64,000 nucleotides of DNA from NCBI RefSeq assembly GCF_002042885.1, contig NZ_MVFY01000010.1, forward strand, positions 1-64,000, in the 5' to 3' direction. Below are positions 56,372 to 64,000 of this stretch, one piece after another. Each line of letters starts with the position of its first letter. Position 1 is the first letter of the stretch. Under the pieces are notes generated by a model. The model ran no database searches. It was not told where the DNA came from and worked only from the letters and a program-made list of their open reading frames with translations. Position numbers and translations under genes: made by a program. This DNA comes from Citrobacter portucalensis. GTDB taxonomy: Bacteria; Pseudomonadota; Gammaproteobacteria; Enterobacterales; Enterobacteriaceae.

Positions 56372-57631
56372 ATGTATACCCTGAATAAAAATAATGTCGC
56401 ATTGGCCTGTCTTATTTCCTGTTTACTGGCAACTCCTGTCGTCGCGAGTGCTGAAGGCCAATCGGACGCAAAGCCTGTTAAATTACGCTACACGTTATGG
56501 GACCGTAATCAACTCCCTGGCGAACAACAGCTCGTTAATGAATTCGAAAAAAACAACCCTGGCATCAAAGTCGAAATTGAATTAACACCTTATGACCAAT
56601 ATTTTATCAAGCTAAGTTCAGCAGTCGGTGGAAATGTAGCACCGGATGTATTCTGGATGAATATGCCTAATTTCCAGCAATATGTTAAAAATGGCATGCT
56701 GGAACCACTGAGCAATTATCTGAAAGAGAAATCAGCGCCGAAACTGGATGATTTTGTTAAAAGTTCAGTCGATGCCTATCAATACCAGTCGCAGCAATAT
56801 GCCATCCCAAGGGATATTGATGCAATTGCCGTCTGGTACAACAAAAAAATGTTCGATCAGGCTGGCGTGAGCTATCCCGATAAAAACTGGACATGGGACG
56901 ATTTAAAACAAAAATCAGCGCAGTTGCGTAAAGGGCTGGATAAACAGTCTTATCCACTGGCAATGGAATTCAGCAGCGGACAGGACAGTTATTTTAACCT
57001 GCTATTACAGGCTGGCGATAAGATTGTCCTGCCTGAGGGCAAAACGGATGTTGCCAATGACAAAGCCATCGCCGTCTATCGCGATGTTCAAGGCATGCTG
57101 AACGCGGGACTAATCCAACCGCCAGGCGAGATGGAAGCCTCGGATGTCTTCCAGTCAAACCGGGTAGCCATGGTCTACGCAGGCTCATGGTGGGCATTAC
57201 CCTTCTCTCAAAATGAGCTGATTAAGGATCACATCGGCGTGGTACCAATGCCTAAAATGGCAGAGCAGGCAGGTGTATCCCATAGCCTGGCATTTGCCAT
57301 GTCAGCAAAAAGTCAGCATAAAGATGCGGCGTGGAAGTTCATTGAGTTCATGAGTTCTGAGCATGCGCAGCAGACGCTGGCTACGGGAAAAGTCGTGATC
57401 CCTGCGAACCAAAAAGTGGCCAAAGAGTGGGCTGAAGGCTTTAAGGGTATTGATGTTTCAGCCTATATCGATTCATTGGCTTTCTCACATAAATATCCAA
57501 CCGCAGGCTCCAATACCGCCAAGTGGAATAGCATCCTGAATGATGGCTTGAAAAAAGTCTGGACGGGTACTGACCCAGAAAAAGTCATGCCTGGTGTTGC
57601 AAAACGCGTTGAACGAGAAATGCAGAAATAA
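56372..57631 (+). CDS. Sugar ABC transporter periplasmic binding protein
   Basis: 419-aa family-1 extracellular solute-binding protein (MalE/UgpB/YcjN-like). Signal peptide to about residue 28 (LISCLLATPVVASA-E), no lipobox cysteine, so probably a free periplasmic protein. Two-lobe features: VKLRYTLWDRNQLPGEQQL, APDVFWMNMPNFQQY, PRDIDAIAVWYNKKMF, MVYAGSWWALPF. First gene of a six-gene run; GAGGGAAG lies before the ATG. Substrate not recognisable from sequence; operon context (NagK-like kinase, AgaR-like repressor) suggests an amino-sugar glycoside. Not part of K-12 at this place. Confidence 0.88.
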   Translation: MYTLNKNNVALACLISCLLATPVVASAEGQSDAKPVKLRYTLWDRNQLPGEQQLVNEFEKNNPGIKVEIELTPYDQYFIKLSSAVGGNVAPDVFWMNMPNFQQYVKNGMLEPLSNYLKEKSAPKLDDFVKSSVDAYQYQSQQYAIPRDIDAIAVWYNKKMFDQAGVSYPDKNWTWDDLKQKSAQLRKGLDKQSYPLAMEFSSGQDSYFNLLLQAGDKIVLPEGKTDVANDKAIAVYRDVQGMLNAGLIQPPGEMEASDVFQSNRVAMVYAGSWWALPFSQNELIKDHIGVVPMPKMAEQAGVSHSLAFAMSAKSQHKDAAWKFIEFMSSEHAQQTLATGKVVIPANQKVAKEWAEGFKGIDVSAYIDSLAFSHKYPTAGSNTAKWNSILNDGLKKVWTGTDPEKVMPGVAKRVEREMQK

Positions 57632-57709
57632 TCCTGAGGGAGCCATGCTCCCTCTCGCTTTCGCCCACGCAATATATTTTGGTTGCACAGTGAGCATCCC
57701 GGAGTCTGT

Positions 57710-58654
57710 ATGAGCTATTCAGATGAAGCTGCATCCCCACAATTACCAGCCAGGGAAGTGCACAAAAAATCCCTGACCAAGCTGGAAAAAGAAGAACGCT
57801 TCTGGGGATGGATAATGATTATGCCGTTACTGGCGGGGTTAATTGTTTTTTACTTTACTCCATTCTTCCAGAACGTTTTTTATAGTTTCACCGACCTGGG
57901 CGAGTTTCAGATCTGGACGACGATCAGCTTAGATAACTATATTAATTTATTCAGCGATGATGAGTTTCGTTCAGCAATATATAACACCCTGGCCTATGTT
58001 TTTATTTGCGTACCGATAATCACCGTTTTGTCATTACTGCTCGCAATTGGCCTGAATCAGGCGATTCGCGGTCAGTGGTTGTTTCGCACGCTGTTATTTC
58101 TACCCGCTGTCACTATGCCTGCGGCCATTGCTATGGTCTGGCAGTGGTTGATGAACCGAAACTTCGGCTTAATTAATCAGATCCTGGCTTTTTTCGATCT
58201 TCCGTCCATCGGTTGGTTATCCGATCCCGATGTCGTCCGCCTGAGCGCCTCGTTGGTTATCATCTGGTCGGCTATTGCGTTGAAGATGATCATTCTGCTC
58301 GCTGGATTGCAGGGGATCCCCAAACAAATTTATGAAGCGATGTCGCTGGATGGAATCAGCAAATTGCGTGGATTCTGGTCTATTACCTTACCGCTAATGA
58401 TCCCAACGCTGTTTTTCGTACTGGTGATCTCTTTTATCGAAACGCTGCAAATTTTCGATGTGGTTTATCTGCTGTTTGGCAGTTCATCCATGGTGGACGA
58501 TCAGACGATGACCATCGCCTATCTCTTCTATAAATACGCCTTTATCTACCATGAAAAAGGGTATGCCTCAGCAATCGCCGTGGTGATTTTCGTTATCACG
58601 ATGGTCCTGACGCTGCTGCAAATATGGATTGGTAAACGACTTAAAGCACAGTGA
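57710..58654 (+). CDS. Sugar ABC transporter permease 1
   Basis: 314-aa inner-membrane permease (MalF/UgpA-like) with six main hydrophobic segments. The cytoplasmic EAA loop IYEAMSLDGISKLRGFWSIT that docks on the ATPase lies near residue 205-225. ATG 57710 is chosen (GGAG 57701-57704, 5 nt away) over a TTG at 57683. 78 bp after the binding-protein gene, 9 bp before permease 2. Confidence 0.9.
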   Translation: MSYSDEAASPQLPAREVHKKSLTKLEKEERFWGWIMIMPLLAGLIVFYFTPFFQNVFYSFTDLGEFQIWTTISLDNYINLFSDDEFRSAIYNTLAYVFICVPIITVLSLLLAIGLNQAIRGQWLFRTLLFLPAVTMPAAIAMVWQWLMNRNFGLINQILAFFDLPSIGWLSDPDVVRLSASLVIIWSAIALKMIILLAGLQGIPKQIYEAMSLDGISKLRGFWSITLPLMIPTLFFVLVISFIETLQIFDVVYLLFGSSSMVDDQTMTIAYLFYKYAFIYHEKGYASAIAVVIFVITMVLTLLQIWIGKRLKAQ

Positions 58655-58663
58655 GGCACCACG

Positions 58664-59488
58664 ATGCTCATGACAAAACGTGAAAAATGGCTAATTTACG
58701 GCCTGATGATCCTCGCGACGCTGGTAACGGTGGTTCCGTTTATCTGGATGATCATCACCTCTTTTAAAACCCAGGCAGAAAGCATCGCCTTTCCGCCGAT
58801 ACTGCTACCCGCCAACCCAGGGTTTCAGGCTTACGGTAAAATCTTGCATGAAATGCCTTTTGGCAGCTTTTACTTTAACTCGATCGTCTCCACGCTGGTC
58901 ATCATCATTTTGCAGACGCTGATTGCGGCAATGGCAGCGTACGGTTTCTCCCGACTGCGTTTCAAAGGACGAGATGTCCTGTTTATGCTGTGTATTTCAA
59001 TTCTGATGGTGCCCGGTCAGATCTTTTTAATCCCACAGTTTTTAACCGTTGAAAAAATCGGTTTGCTGAACTCAATTCCTGGACTGGTGTTACCGGGTTT
59101 ATTCAGCATATATAGCGCCTTTTTATTACGTCAGTTTTTTCTGTCAGTACCTAAAGAACTGGAAGAGGCAGCCATTATGGATGGGTATAACCATCTGACT
59201 ATTTTCTTCAAAATTATGCTGCCATTAATTAAACCGGGACTGATTGCCTGCGTCATTATTAACGGACTGTGGAGCTGGAATAATTTAATGTGGCCACTGA
59301 TCGTCAACACCTCCATGGATAAAATGACATTACCAGTAGGATTAGCCTCACTTTCTGGCCGTTCAGGCGTGGAATATCCGATGTTAATGGCGGGCGCATT
59401 GCTGGCGATTATCCCGATGTTGTTACTTTATATCTTCTTCCAGCGCTATTTTATTCGCGGCATCGCTGGTGCCGGAATTAAAGGATAA
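58664..59488 (+). CDS. Sugar ABC transporter permease 2
   Basis: 274-aa inner-membrane permease (MalG/UgpE-like), six hydrophobic segments; EAA loop LEEAAIMDGYNHLTIFFKI near residue 165-185. An internal ATG two codons later (58670) is an alternative start. 11 bp before the ATPase gene. Confidence 0.9.
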   Translation: MLMTKREKWLIYGLMILATLVTVVPFIWMIITSFKTQAESIAFPPILLPANPGFQAYGKILHEMPFGSFYFNSIVSTLVIIILQTLIAAMAAYGFSRLRFKGRDVLFMLCISILMVPGQIFLIPQFLTVEKIGLLNSIPGLVLPGLFSIYSAFLLRQFFLSVPKELEEAAIMDGYNHLTIFFKIMLPLIKPGLIACVIINGLWSWNNLMWPLIVNTSMDKMTLPVGLASLSGRSGVEYPMLMAGALLAIIPMLLLYIFFQRYFIRGIAGAGIKG

Positions 59489-59499
59489 GGGGCAGTGTT

Positions 59500-60606
59500 A
59501 TGTCAGGTATTCAATTACAGGCAGTAAGCAAAGTCTATCCCAATGGCTTTCAGGCGATCCATGGCGTTGATCTTGAAATCCACGACGGCGAATTCATGGT
59601 GTTTGTCGGGCCATCAGGCTGCGCCAAATCAACGCTGCTACGCATGATTGCAGGTCTGGAAGATATCACTCATGGCCATATCGCAATCGGAGAGAAGTGC
59701 GTCAACGACCTGCTACCAAAGGAGCGAGGCGTTGCCATGGTCTTCCAGAATTATGCCCTCTATCCCCACATGACGATTTATAAAAATATGGCATTCAGTC
59801 TGTTAGGGAAAATGAGCAAAGAAGAGATTGATATCCGCGTCCGGGAAGCTGCACACAAGCTGGAAATCGAAACATTGCTCGACAAAAAGCCCGGTCAGCT
59901 TTCAGGCGGTCAATGCCAGCGAGTAGCCGTTGGCAGGGCCATCGTGCGTAAGCCAGACGTTTTTTTGTTTGATGAGCCGCTGTCCAACCTGGATGCAAAA
60001 CTGCGTGTTTCAATGCGCGTGCGGCTGACAGAACTGCATCGACAACTGCGTCACGAAGGCGTGAGCGCAACCATGGTGTACGTCACGCACGATCAGATTG
60101 AAGCAATGACGATGGGAGACAGGATTTGCGTTCTAAATGGCGGTCGTATTATGCAGGTGGATACCCCAGGGAATATTTACCATCACCCCAGGAACAAATT
60201 TGTTGCTGGTTTTATTGGTAATCCGGCAATGAATATTATGCTGCTTGATATTGACCCCAGCACTCGTGGCCTGCGCCTGGCTGATAATTTAATCCTGCCA
60301 TTAAATACGCGCTTGAGTAACCTACTGGAGCAATATCCGCACTCCAGCGTCTGGTTTGGCATCCGCTCAGAGGCCATTCAGTTAGCCTCGCAGCATGATG
60401 CCTCTGCGTTCGATGCGCACATTACCAACGTAGAAAGGATGGGCAACGAAGACCTTCTGCATTTTGATATTGGTGAGCAACATATGATCTTACGTATTAA
60501 CTCCTCACCCGACTGGACCCCACTTCCCGGTGAATCTATCAAAGTGAAATTTAATCTGGATGCCGCCTTTTTGTTTGATAAAAAACATGAAGAAAATTTG
60601 GCCTGA
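59500..60606 (+). CDS. Sugar ABC transporter ATPase (MsmX/UgpC type)
   Basis: 368-aa ATPase: nucleotide domain 1-235 and C-terminal regulatory TOBE/OB domain 240-368. Walker A GPSGCAKST (37-45) has Ala42 where the usual motif has Gly. Q-loop Gln83, signature LSGGQ (134-138, then CQRV), Walker B VFLFDE (154-159) and switch His197 (YVTHD) are intact. It should energise the two permeases before it; enzymes of this type are sometimes shared among importers. Confidence 0.92.
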   Translation: MSGIQLQAVSKVYPNGFQAIHGVDLEIHDGEFMVFVGPSGCAKSTLLRMIAGLEDITHGHIAIGEKCVNDLLPKERGVAMVFQNYALYPHMTIYKNMAFSLLGKMSKEEIDIRVREAAHKLEIETLLDKKPGQLSGGQCQRVAVGRAIVRKPDVFLFDEPLSNLDAKLRVSMRVRLTELHRQLRHEGVSATMVYVTHDQIEAMTMGDRICVLNGGRIMQVDTPGNIYHHPRNKFVAGFIGNPAMNIMLLDIDPSTRGLRLADNLILPLNTRLSNLLEQYPHSSVWFGIRSEAIQLASQHDASAFDAHITNVERMGNEDLLHFDIGEQHMILRINSSPDWTPLPGESIKVKFNLDAAFLFDKKHEENLA

Positions 60607-60642
60607 CCGTTATTCAGGCTAAGTGAAAAATGAGAGGTTTAT

Positions 60643-61899
60643 ATGTGTGCGAATAAAGTGACCGTATTAGTGGTAGGGGCTGGTGCGCGCGGAGAAATAT
60701 ATTCTCGCTATGCGCTTGAACATCCAGACAGAATGCAGGTGGTAGGCGTTGCCGAGCCCAGAGAGGCATACCGCCAGCAGTTTGTCGCACAGCATAAGAT
60801 TGACCCAAATAACGTGTTTTGCGACTGGCAAGAAGCTGCGGCCCAACCCAAAATGGCCGATGTGGTACTTATTTGCACGCAGGATAGTATGCACAAAGAT
60901 CCTGCCGTGGCGTTTGCTAATCTCGGCTATCACATTCTGCTGGAAAAACCGCTCGCCCCTACGCCAGAAGATTGCCGGATCATTATTGATGCGGTCAAAC
61001 GCAACAACGTATTACTGGCCGTCGCGCACGTCCTGCGTTACACCCGCTATACGCAAAAGCTGAAATCACTGCTTGATGATGGCGTAATTGGCGATATTGT
61101 CAGCATGCAGCATCTCGAACCCGTAGGTTACTGGCATCAGGCGCACTCGTTTGTACGTGGTAACTGGCGCAATGAAGCAGAATCGTCATTTATGTTGTTA
61201 CAGAAATCCTGTCATGATTTGGACTGGATCCGCTACATCATGAGCGACAACTGCCAGGACGTAGGATCATTTGGTAGCCTGAGTCACTTTGTGAAAGAGA
61301 ATCAGCCTGCTGGTGCCGCCGACCGCTGCCTTGATTGTCAGGTTGAATCAACCTGTCCCTGGTCTGCCTGCAAAATTTATCTGGGTGAAAACCACAAATG
61401 CACTCCACACTTCCGTCGGGTGCTGACTGCAGATCCTAGCGAAGAGAATGTTCGCCAGGCGCTGCGCGATGGGCCTTATGGTCGTTGCGTTTATCGTTGT
61501 GATAATGATGTGGTGGATCATCAGATTGTTAACTTACGTTTTGCCCACCAGCAGACAGTGACCTTTACCATGACCGCGTTTACCAAAATGGAAGATCGAA
61601 AAACGCGCCTGTTTGGTACCAGAGGTTATCTGGAAGGCGATGGCGAGCAGATCCGGGTGTTTGATTTCCTGACAGACAAAGAAACAGTGCATCAGATCGA
61701 GGAGATCGCCGCTGGCACACAAACCCAGATGGGGGGGCATGGTGGTGGCGATTACTACCTGATGGATCGCTTCATCCACGCAGTGATGGCCAACGATCAA
61801 AATATGATCCTTTCTGGCCCGGATGAATCACTGGAAAGTCACTTAATGGTCTTTGCCGCAGAGCGCGCTCGCAAGGAAAACTGTCTGGTTACGCTGTGA
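60643..61899 (+). CDS. Gfo/Idh/MocA oxidoreductase with cysteine cluster
   Basis: 418-aa predicted NAD(P)-dependent sugar oxidoreductase. Rossmann motif VVGAGARG (10-17) and EKPLAP (101-106) define the family; KSCHDLDW (188-195) holds the likely catalytic Lys188/His191/Asp192. An insert carries Cys229, Cys232, Cys238, Cys243 and Cys253 (CX2C-X5-C-X4-C), which looks like a metal or structural site and marks a distinct subfamily. No signal peptide, so cytoplasmic: it would act on the imported sugar. Relatives in similar operons (for example E. coli YcjS) oxidise glycosides at C3. The specific reaction is unknown. Confidence 0.85.
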   Translation: MCANKVTVLVVGAGARGEIYSRYALEHPDRMQVVGVAEPREAYRQQFVAQHKIDPNNVFCDWQEAAAQPKMADVVLICTQDSMHKDPAVAFANLGYHILLEKPLAPTPEDCRIIIDAVKRNNVLLAVAHVLRYTRYTQKLKSLLDDGVIGDIVSMQHLEPVGYWHQAHSFVRGNWRNEAESSFMLLQKSCHDLDWIRYIMSDNCQDVGSFGSLSHFVKENQPAGAADRCLDCQVESTCPWSACKIYLGENHKCTPHFRRVLTADPSEENVRQALRDGPYGRCVYRCDNDVVDHQIVNLRFAHQQTVTFTMTAFTKMEDRKTRLFGTRGYLEGDGEQIRVFDFLTDKETVHQIEEIAAGTQTQMGGHGGGDYYLMDRFIHAVMANDQNMILSGPDESLESHLMVFAAERARKENCLVTL

Positions 61900-61917
61900 A
61901 GCCGGAGGAGATGAGGC

Positions 61918-62838
61918 ATGTTTTACGGTGTTGATATTGGTGGAACCAAAACTGAAATTGTCGCTTTTGATAAGGAAATGCAGGTTTGCTGGCGTAAGCG
62001 CGTCGCCACGCCAGTGCAGGATTATGAACTCTTTCTTTCGACCTTTACTTCACTTATTGATACCGCCGACTGGGCGACTGGAACGCAAGGAAAAATTGGC
62101 ATCGGCATGCCCGGTCTTATGGACAGACATACCGGAAAATTACTGTCATCTAACGTGCCTTGCCTCACAGGACGCCAGGTGATGAACGATCTGGCCCACC
62201 GCCTCAATCGTTCGGTTGAACTGGACAATGACTGCTGCTGTTTTGCACTCTCGGAAGCCCATACCCAGCAGGCTCGCCAGTTCTCCCGAATTTTTGGTGC
62301 CATTATTGGCACCGGCATGGGTGGAGGGTTAGTCATTGACGGTCAGTTGTATCGGGGTCGCAACCGAATGGCCAGTGAGTTCGGCCATTTACCGCTTCCG
62401 GCAACGTTTATGCGTCGTTATCACTTGCCGGAGTTGAAGTGCGGCTGTGGCTTACAAGGGTGTCTGGAACGCTATCAATCCGGTCCTGGTTTACTGTGGC
62501 TCCACAAACACTTCAGTGGAGAACAACTCAAAATGGAGACCCTGCTGGAGCATTATCGTCATGGCAATGTCAGCGCCGTTACAACCATAGAAGCATGGAT
62601 TGATATGTTGGGTTGTACGCTGGCGCAATTGCAGTTGATTCTGGATGTCGATGCTTTTGTTCTCGGCGGTGGAGTTTCCAACATCGAGGAAATTTATACG
62701 TTGCTGCCGCAGGCCATGTCACGTTACTTGTTCCCGGGATTAGAGCCTGCCCGCGTATTCCCGGCCATCCATGGTGCATCCAGCGGGGTTCGCGGTGCCG
62801 CATTGCTGCTGGTTGAACAGGGTACGCTGACCCACTAA
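61918..62838 (+). CDS. ROK-family kinase, NagK-like
   Basis: 306-aa cytoplasmic sugar kinase. ATP motif DIGGTKTE (6-13), catalytic Asp105 in LDND, and the ROK zinc site His157, Cys175, Cys177, Cys182 (GHLPLP...KCGCGLQGCLE). Start, LDND/CFALSEA, EFGH and GGGVSN regions resemble E. coli N-acetylglucosamine kinase NagK, so an N-acetylhexosamine or hexose is a reasonable substrate (inference). It lacks a helix-turn-helix, so it is not a NagC-type repressor. GGAGGAG precedes the ATG; 18 bp after the oxidoreductase. Confidence 0.88.
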   Translation: MFYGVDIGGTKTEIVAFDKEMQVCWRKRVATPVQDYELFLSTFTSLIDTADWATGTQGKIGIGMPGLMDRHTGKLLSSNVPCLTGRQVMNDLAHRLNRSVELDNDCCCFALSEAHTQQARQFSRIFGAIIGTGMGGGLVIDGQLYRGRNRMASEFGHLPLPATFMRRYHLPELKCGCGLQGCLERYQSGPGLLWLHKHFSGEQLKMETLLEHYRHGNVSAVTTIEAWIDMLGCTLAQLQLILDVDAFVLGGGVSNIEEIYTLLPQAMSRYLFPGLEPARVFPAIHGASSGVRGAALLLVEQGTLTH

Positions 62839-62841
62839 AAC

Positions 62842-62874
62842 ACTGCTGGCGAGAAAATCTCGCCAGCAGTTTCA
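62842..62874. terminator. Bidirectional terminator between ROK and DeoR genes
   Basis: ACTGCTGGCGAGA (62842-62854) / TCTCGCCAGCAGT (62858-62870), TTTC on the plus side and GTGTTTTAG on the minus side. It ends both convergent units. Confidence 0.88.
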
Positions 62875-62875
62875 G

Positions 62876-63646
62876 TTATTCATCCGCAATCACCACATCC
62901 ACCCCAAGCTGGATTAACGTCCGGTGATAATTTTCAGGGATACCGCTGTCGGTAATCACCCGGTCAATCCCGCTGATTTCGCTAATCATACAGAAACTTT
63001 TGCGGCCAAACTTGCTGGAGTCAGCGACTACCGTGACCTCCTGTGCAACCTCACACATTACCTGATTCAGATGTGCTTCTCCCGGATGTGGCGTGGTAAT
63101 CCCCGCTTCCAGGCAGAATCCATCAACGCCCAAAAAAAGCTTATCAAACCGGTATTGTCTGAGCTGGTGTTCTGCTGAAGGGCCATACAATGAATAGACG
63201 CTTTGCCTGACGTTCCCTCCCAGGATCATGACGTCTACGCGCTCAAAATTCGCCAGTTCCCACGCAATGTTGAGCGCATTGGTCATCACCACCAGATCGC
63301 GGCGATTCTTTAACATTGGAGGAATGAGCGTGGTGGTCGAACCGGAATCGAGGATTAACGTGTCACCATCTTTCACAAAGCTGGCTGCTTTTTCGGCAAT
63401 ACGCGTTTTCACATCGCGATTCAGCCGGTCCTTATCCTGCAAAGGCCGGTCAAGGGCAAAGTGCTGATTGAGAACCGCCCCGCCGTAGGAGCGCATGACG
63501 CATCCTTTCTGCTCCAGATAACGTAAGTCGTTGCGGATCGTGACCGATGACACACCAAAATGGACGCTCAGTGGCTCGACACGAACGCTACCCTGATCGC
63601 ACAGCAGATCAATTATTTGCTCGCGACGTCTTAAGTTATCCAGCAT
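62876..63646 (-). CDS. DeoR-family repressor, AgaR-like
   Basis: 256-aa transcription factor: N-terminal DeoR helix-turn-helix (RREQIIDLLCDQGSVRVEPL...VSSVTIRNDLRYLE, residues 6-50) and C-terminal sugar-phosphate sensor domain (DSGSTTTLIP; MTNALNIAWEL; LFLGVDGF; DSSKFGRKSF). Wording is close to AgaR, the galactosamine repressor, and the protein ends VDVVIADE. It probably represses the convergent ABC-oxidoreductase-kinase operon, with a phosphorylated sugar as inducer. Confidence 0.9.
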   Translation of the reverse strand: MLDNLRRREQIIDLLCDQGSVRVEPLSVHFGVSSVTIRNDLRYLEQKGCVMRSYGGAVLNQHFALDRPLQDKDRLNRDVKTRIAEKAASFVKDGDTLILDSGSTTTLIPPMLKNRRDLVVMTNALNIAWELANFERVDVMILGGNVRQSVYSLYGPSAEHQLRQYRFDKLFLGVDGFCLEAGITTPHPGEAHLNQVMCEVAQEVTVVADSSKFGRKSFCMISEISGIDRVITDSGIPENYHRTLIQLGVDVVIADE

Positions 63647-63696
63647 TTCTATTGCTCCATCAAATATTCATGTTGTTTTGTTTTAGCGCTTTAGCA

Positions 63697-63892
63697 CTTT
63701 CGTTTTCTTTTGAATATATTACATCAGAAGCAATAAGGTGAATTTGTGCGCACAGACTCAGCGTTTAATTTAACCAAAACTGACTATTTTCTTTCGTTTT
63801 AGCAAACCGAAACGAAGAAAACCGAAAAAATGAAAAGACTCAAAGCGGGTAAGATGCGAGAAAGAGACGGGAAGCATGCAAAAAAACGAAAG
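63697..63892. promoter_or_regulatory. Repeated TTTCG boxes (DeoR/AgaR-type operators)
   Basis: CTTTCGTTTTC (63697-63707), CTTTCGTTTT (63791-63800), ACCGAAACGAAG (63807-63818) and AAAACGAAAG (near 63883-63892) lie within 200 bp upstream of the DeoR gene. AgaR and related DeoR proteins bind repeated CTTTCGTTT-like words, so auto- and cross-regulation is likely. Confidence 0.6.
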
Positions 63893-63915
63893 CGAGCTAC
63901 TAAAAAAGCTCGCTT
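63880..63915 (-). terminator. Terminator of the partial right-edge gene
   Basis: On the minus strand AAGCGAGC (63915-63908) / GCTCGCTT (63897-63890), followed by TCGTTTTTTTGC. It stops the gene whose end is at 63971; part of the T-run coincides with a TTTCG box. Confidence 0.75.
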
Positions 63916-63970
63916 ATGGTTTGTTTTTGTTTAATTGAATGGGATCACATTTTTGAATTTTAGAGCGGGA

Positions 63971-64000
63971 CTACTCAACAATGATCACTTCAACACCGCT
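63971..64000 (-). CDS. agaR: Partial DeoR-type regulator, probably AgaR C-terminus
   Basis: Only the last nine codons are inside the window: SGVEVIIVE then TAG. E. coli AgaR ends with AGVEVILVGE, and agaR lies at this map position to the right of garD in K-12. The rest is beyond the right edge. Assignment rests on nine residues plus gene order. Confidence 0.5.
   Translation of the reverse strand, partial: SGVEVIIVE

Noticed and set aside
61321-61410. Cysteine insert of the Gfo/Idh enzyme as a ferredoxin-type cluster
   Set aside because: Spacing CX2C-X5-C-X4-C does not match a classical 4Fe-4S motif; a zinc or structural site is at least as likely.

Overview
The window is a chromosomal segment of an Enterobacteriaceae member. 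Its proteins and gene order closely follow the Escherichia coli K-12 stretch from yqjI to agaR. REP/BIME units, an ERIC element and the mixture of E. coli-type genes with a non-E. coli sugar cluster point to Citrobacter or a near relative. The genus is an inference; the family is secure. Comparisons with E. coli are from memory of that genome, not from a search.

Layout. 1-10988: nickel-responsive regulator yqjI, aerotaxis receptor aer, putrescine aminotransferase patA, ygjH, and the ebgR/ebgAC beta-galactosidase locus with transporter ygjI. 11030-19717: an ERIC element, ygjJ-ygjK (probable outer-membrane barrel plus periplasmic GH63 glucosidase), fadH, rlmG, ygjP, ygjR. 19739-23118: the alx manganese riboswitch and alx, sstT, ygjV. 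23154-28753: hexuronate catabolism (uxaCA, exuT, exuR). 29102-33329: yqjA-mzrA, yqjCDEK, yqjF, yqjG. 33339-39520: yhaH, yhaJ, yhaK, yhaL and the cyuPA cysteine-degradation operon, bracketed by two copies of a 165-bp repeat in opposite orientation. 39606-48410: the complete tdcABCDEFG threonine/serine fermentation operon on the minus strand. 49229-49754: RNase P RNA (rnpB) with a duplicated 3' tail. 49787-56016: garPLRK and garD for galactarate. 56372-63646: a sugar cluster not present at this place in E. coli K-12. 63971-64000: the last codons of a second DeoR-type regulator, most likely agaR.

The most interesting region is 56067-64000. Between garD and the probable agaR, where K-12 carries the prlF-yhaV toxin-antitoxin pair, there is a complete binding-protein-dependent ABC importer (binding protein, two permeases, ATPase). 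It is followed by a cysteine-cluster Gfo/Idh/MocA oxidoreductase, a NagK-like ROK kinase and a convergent AgaR-like DeoR repressor. Repeated TTTCG-type boxes lie upstream of both transcription units. The NagK-like kinase and AgaR-like repressor suggest an N-acetylhexosamine-containing substrate. No recognisable glycosidase or phosphorylase is present, so the oxidoreductase may take part in opening the glycoside.

The other notable structure is the pair of inverted elements around 33.4 kb and 39.4 kb. The left copy is bounded by perfect 16-bp inverted repeats enclosing two 12-bp hairpins. I see no tRNA gene, no CRISPR array, no transposase gene and no prophage gene in the window.
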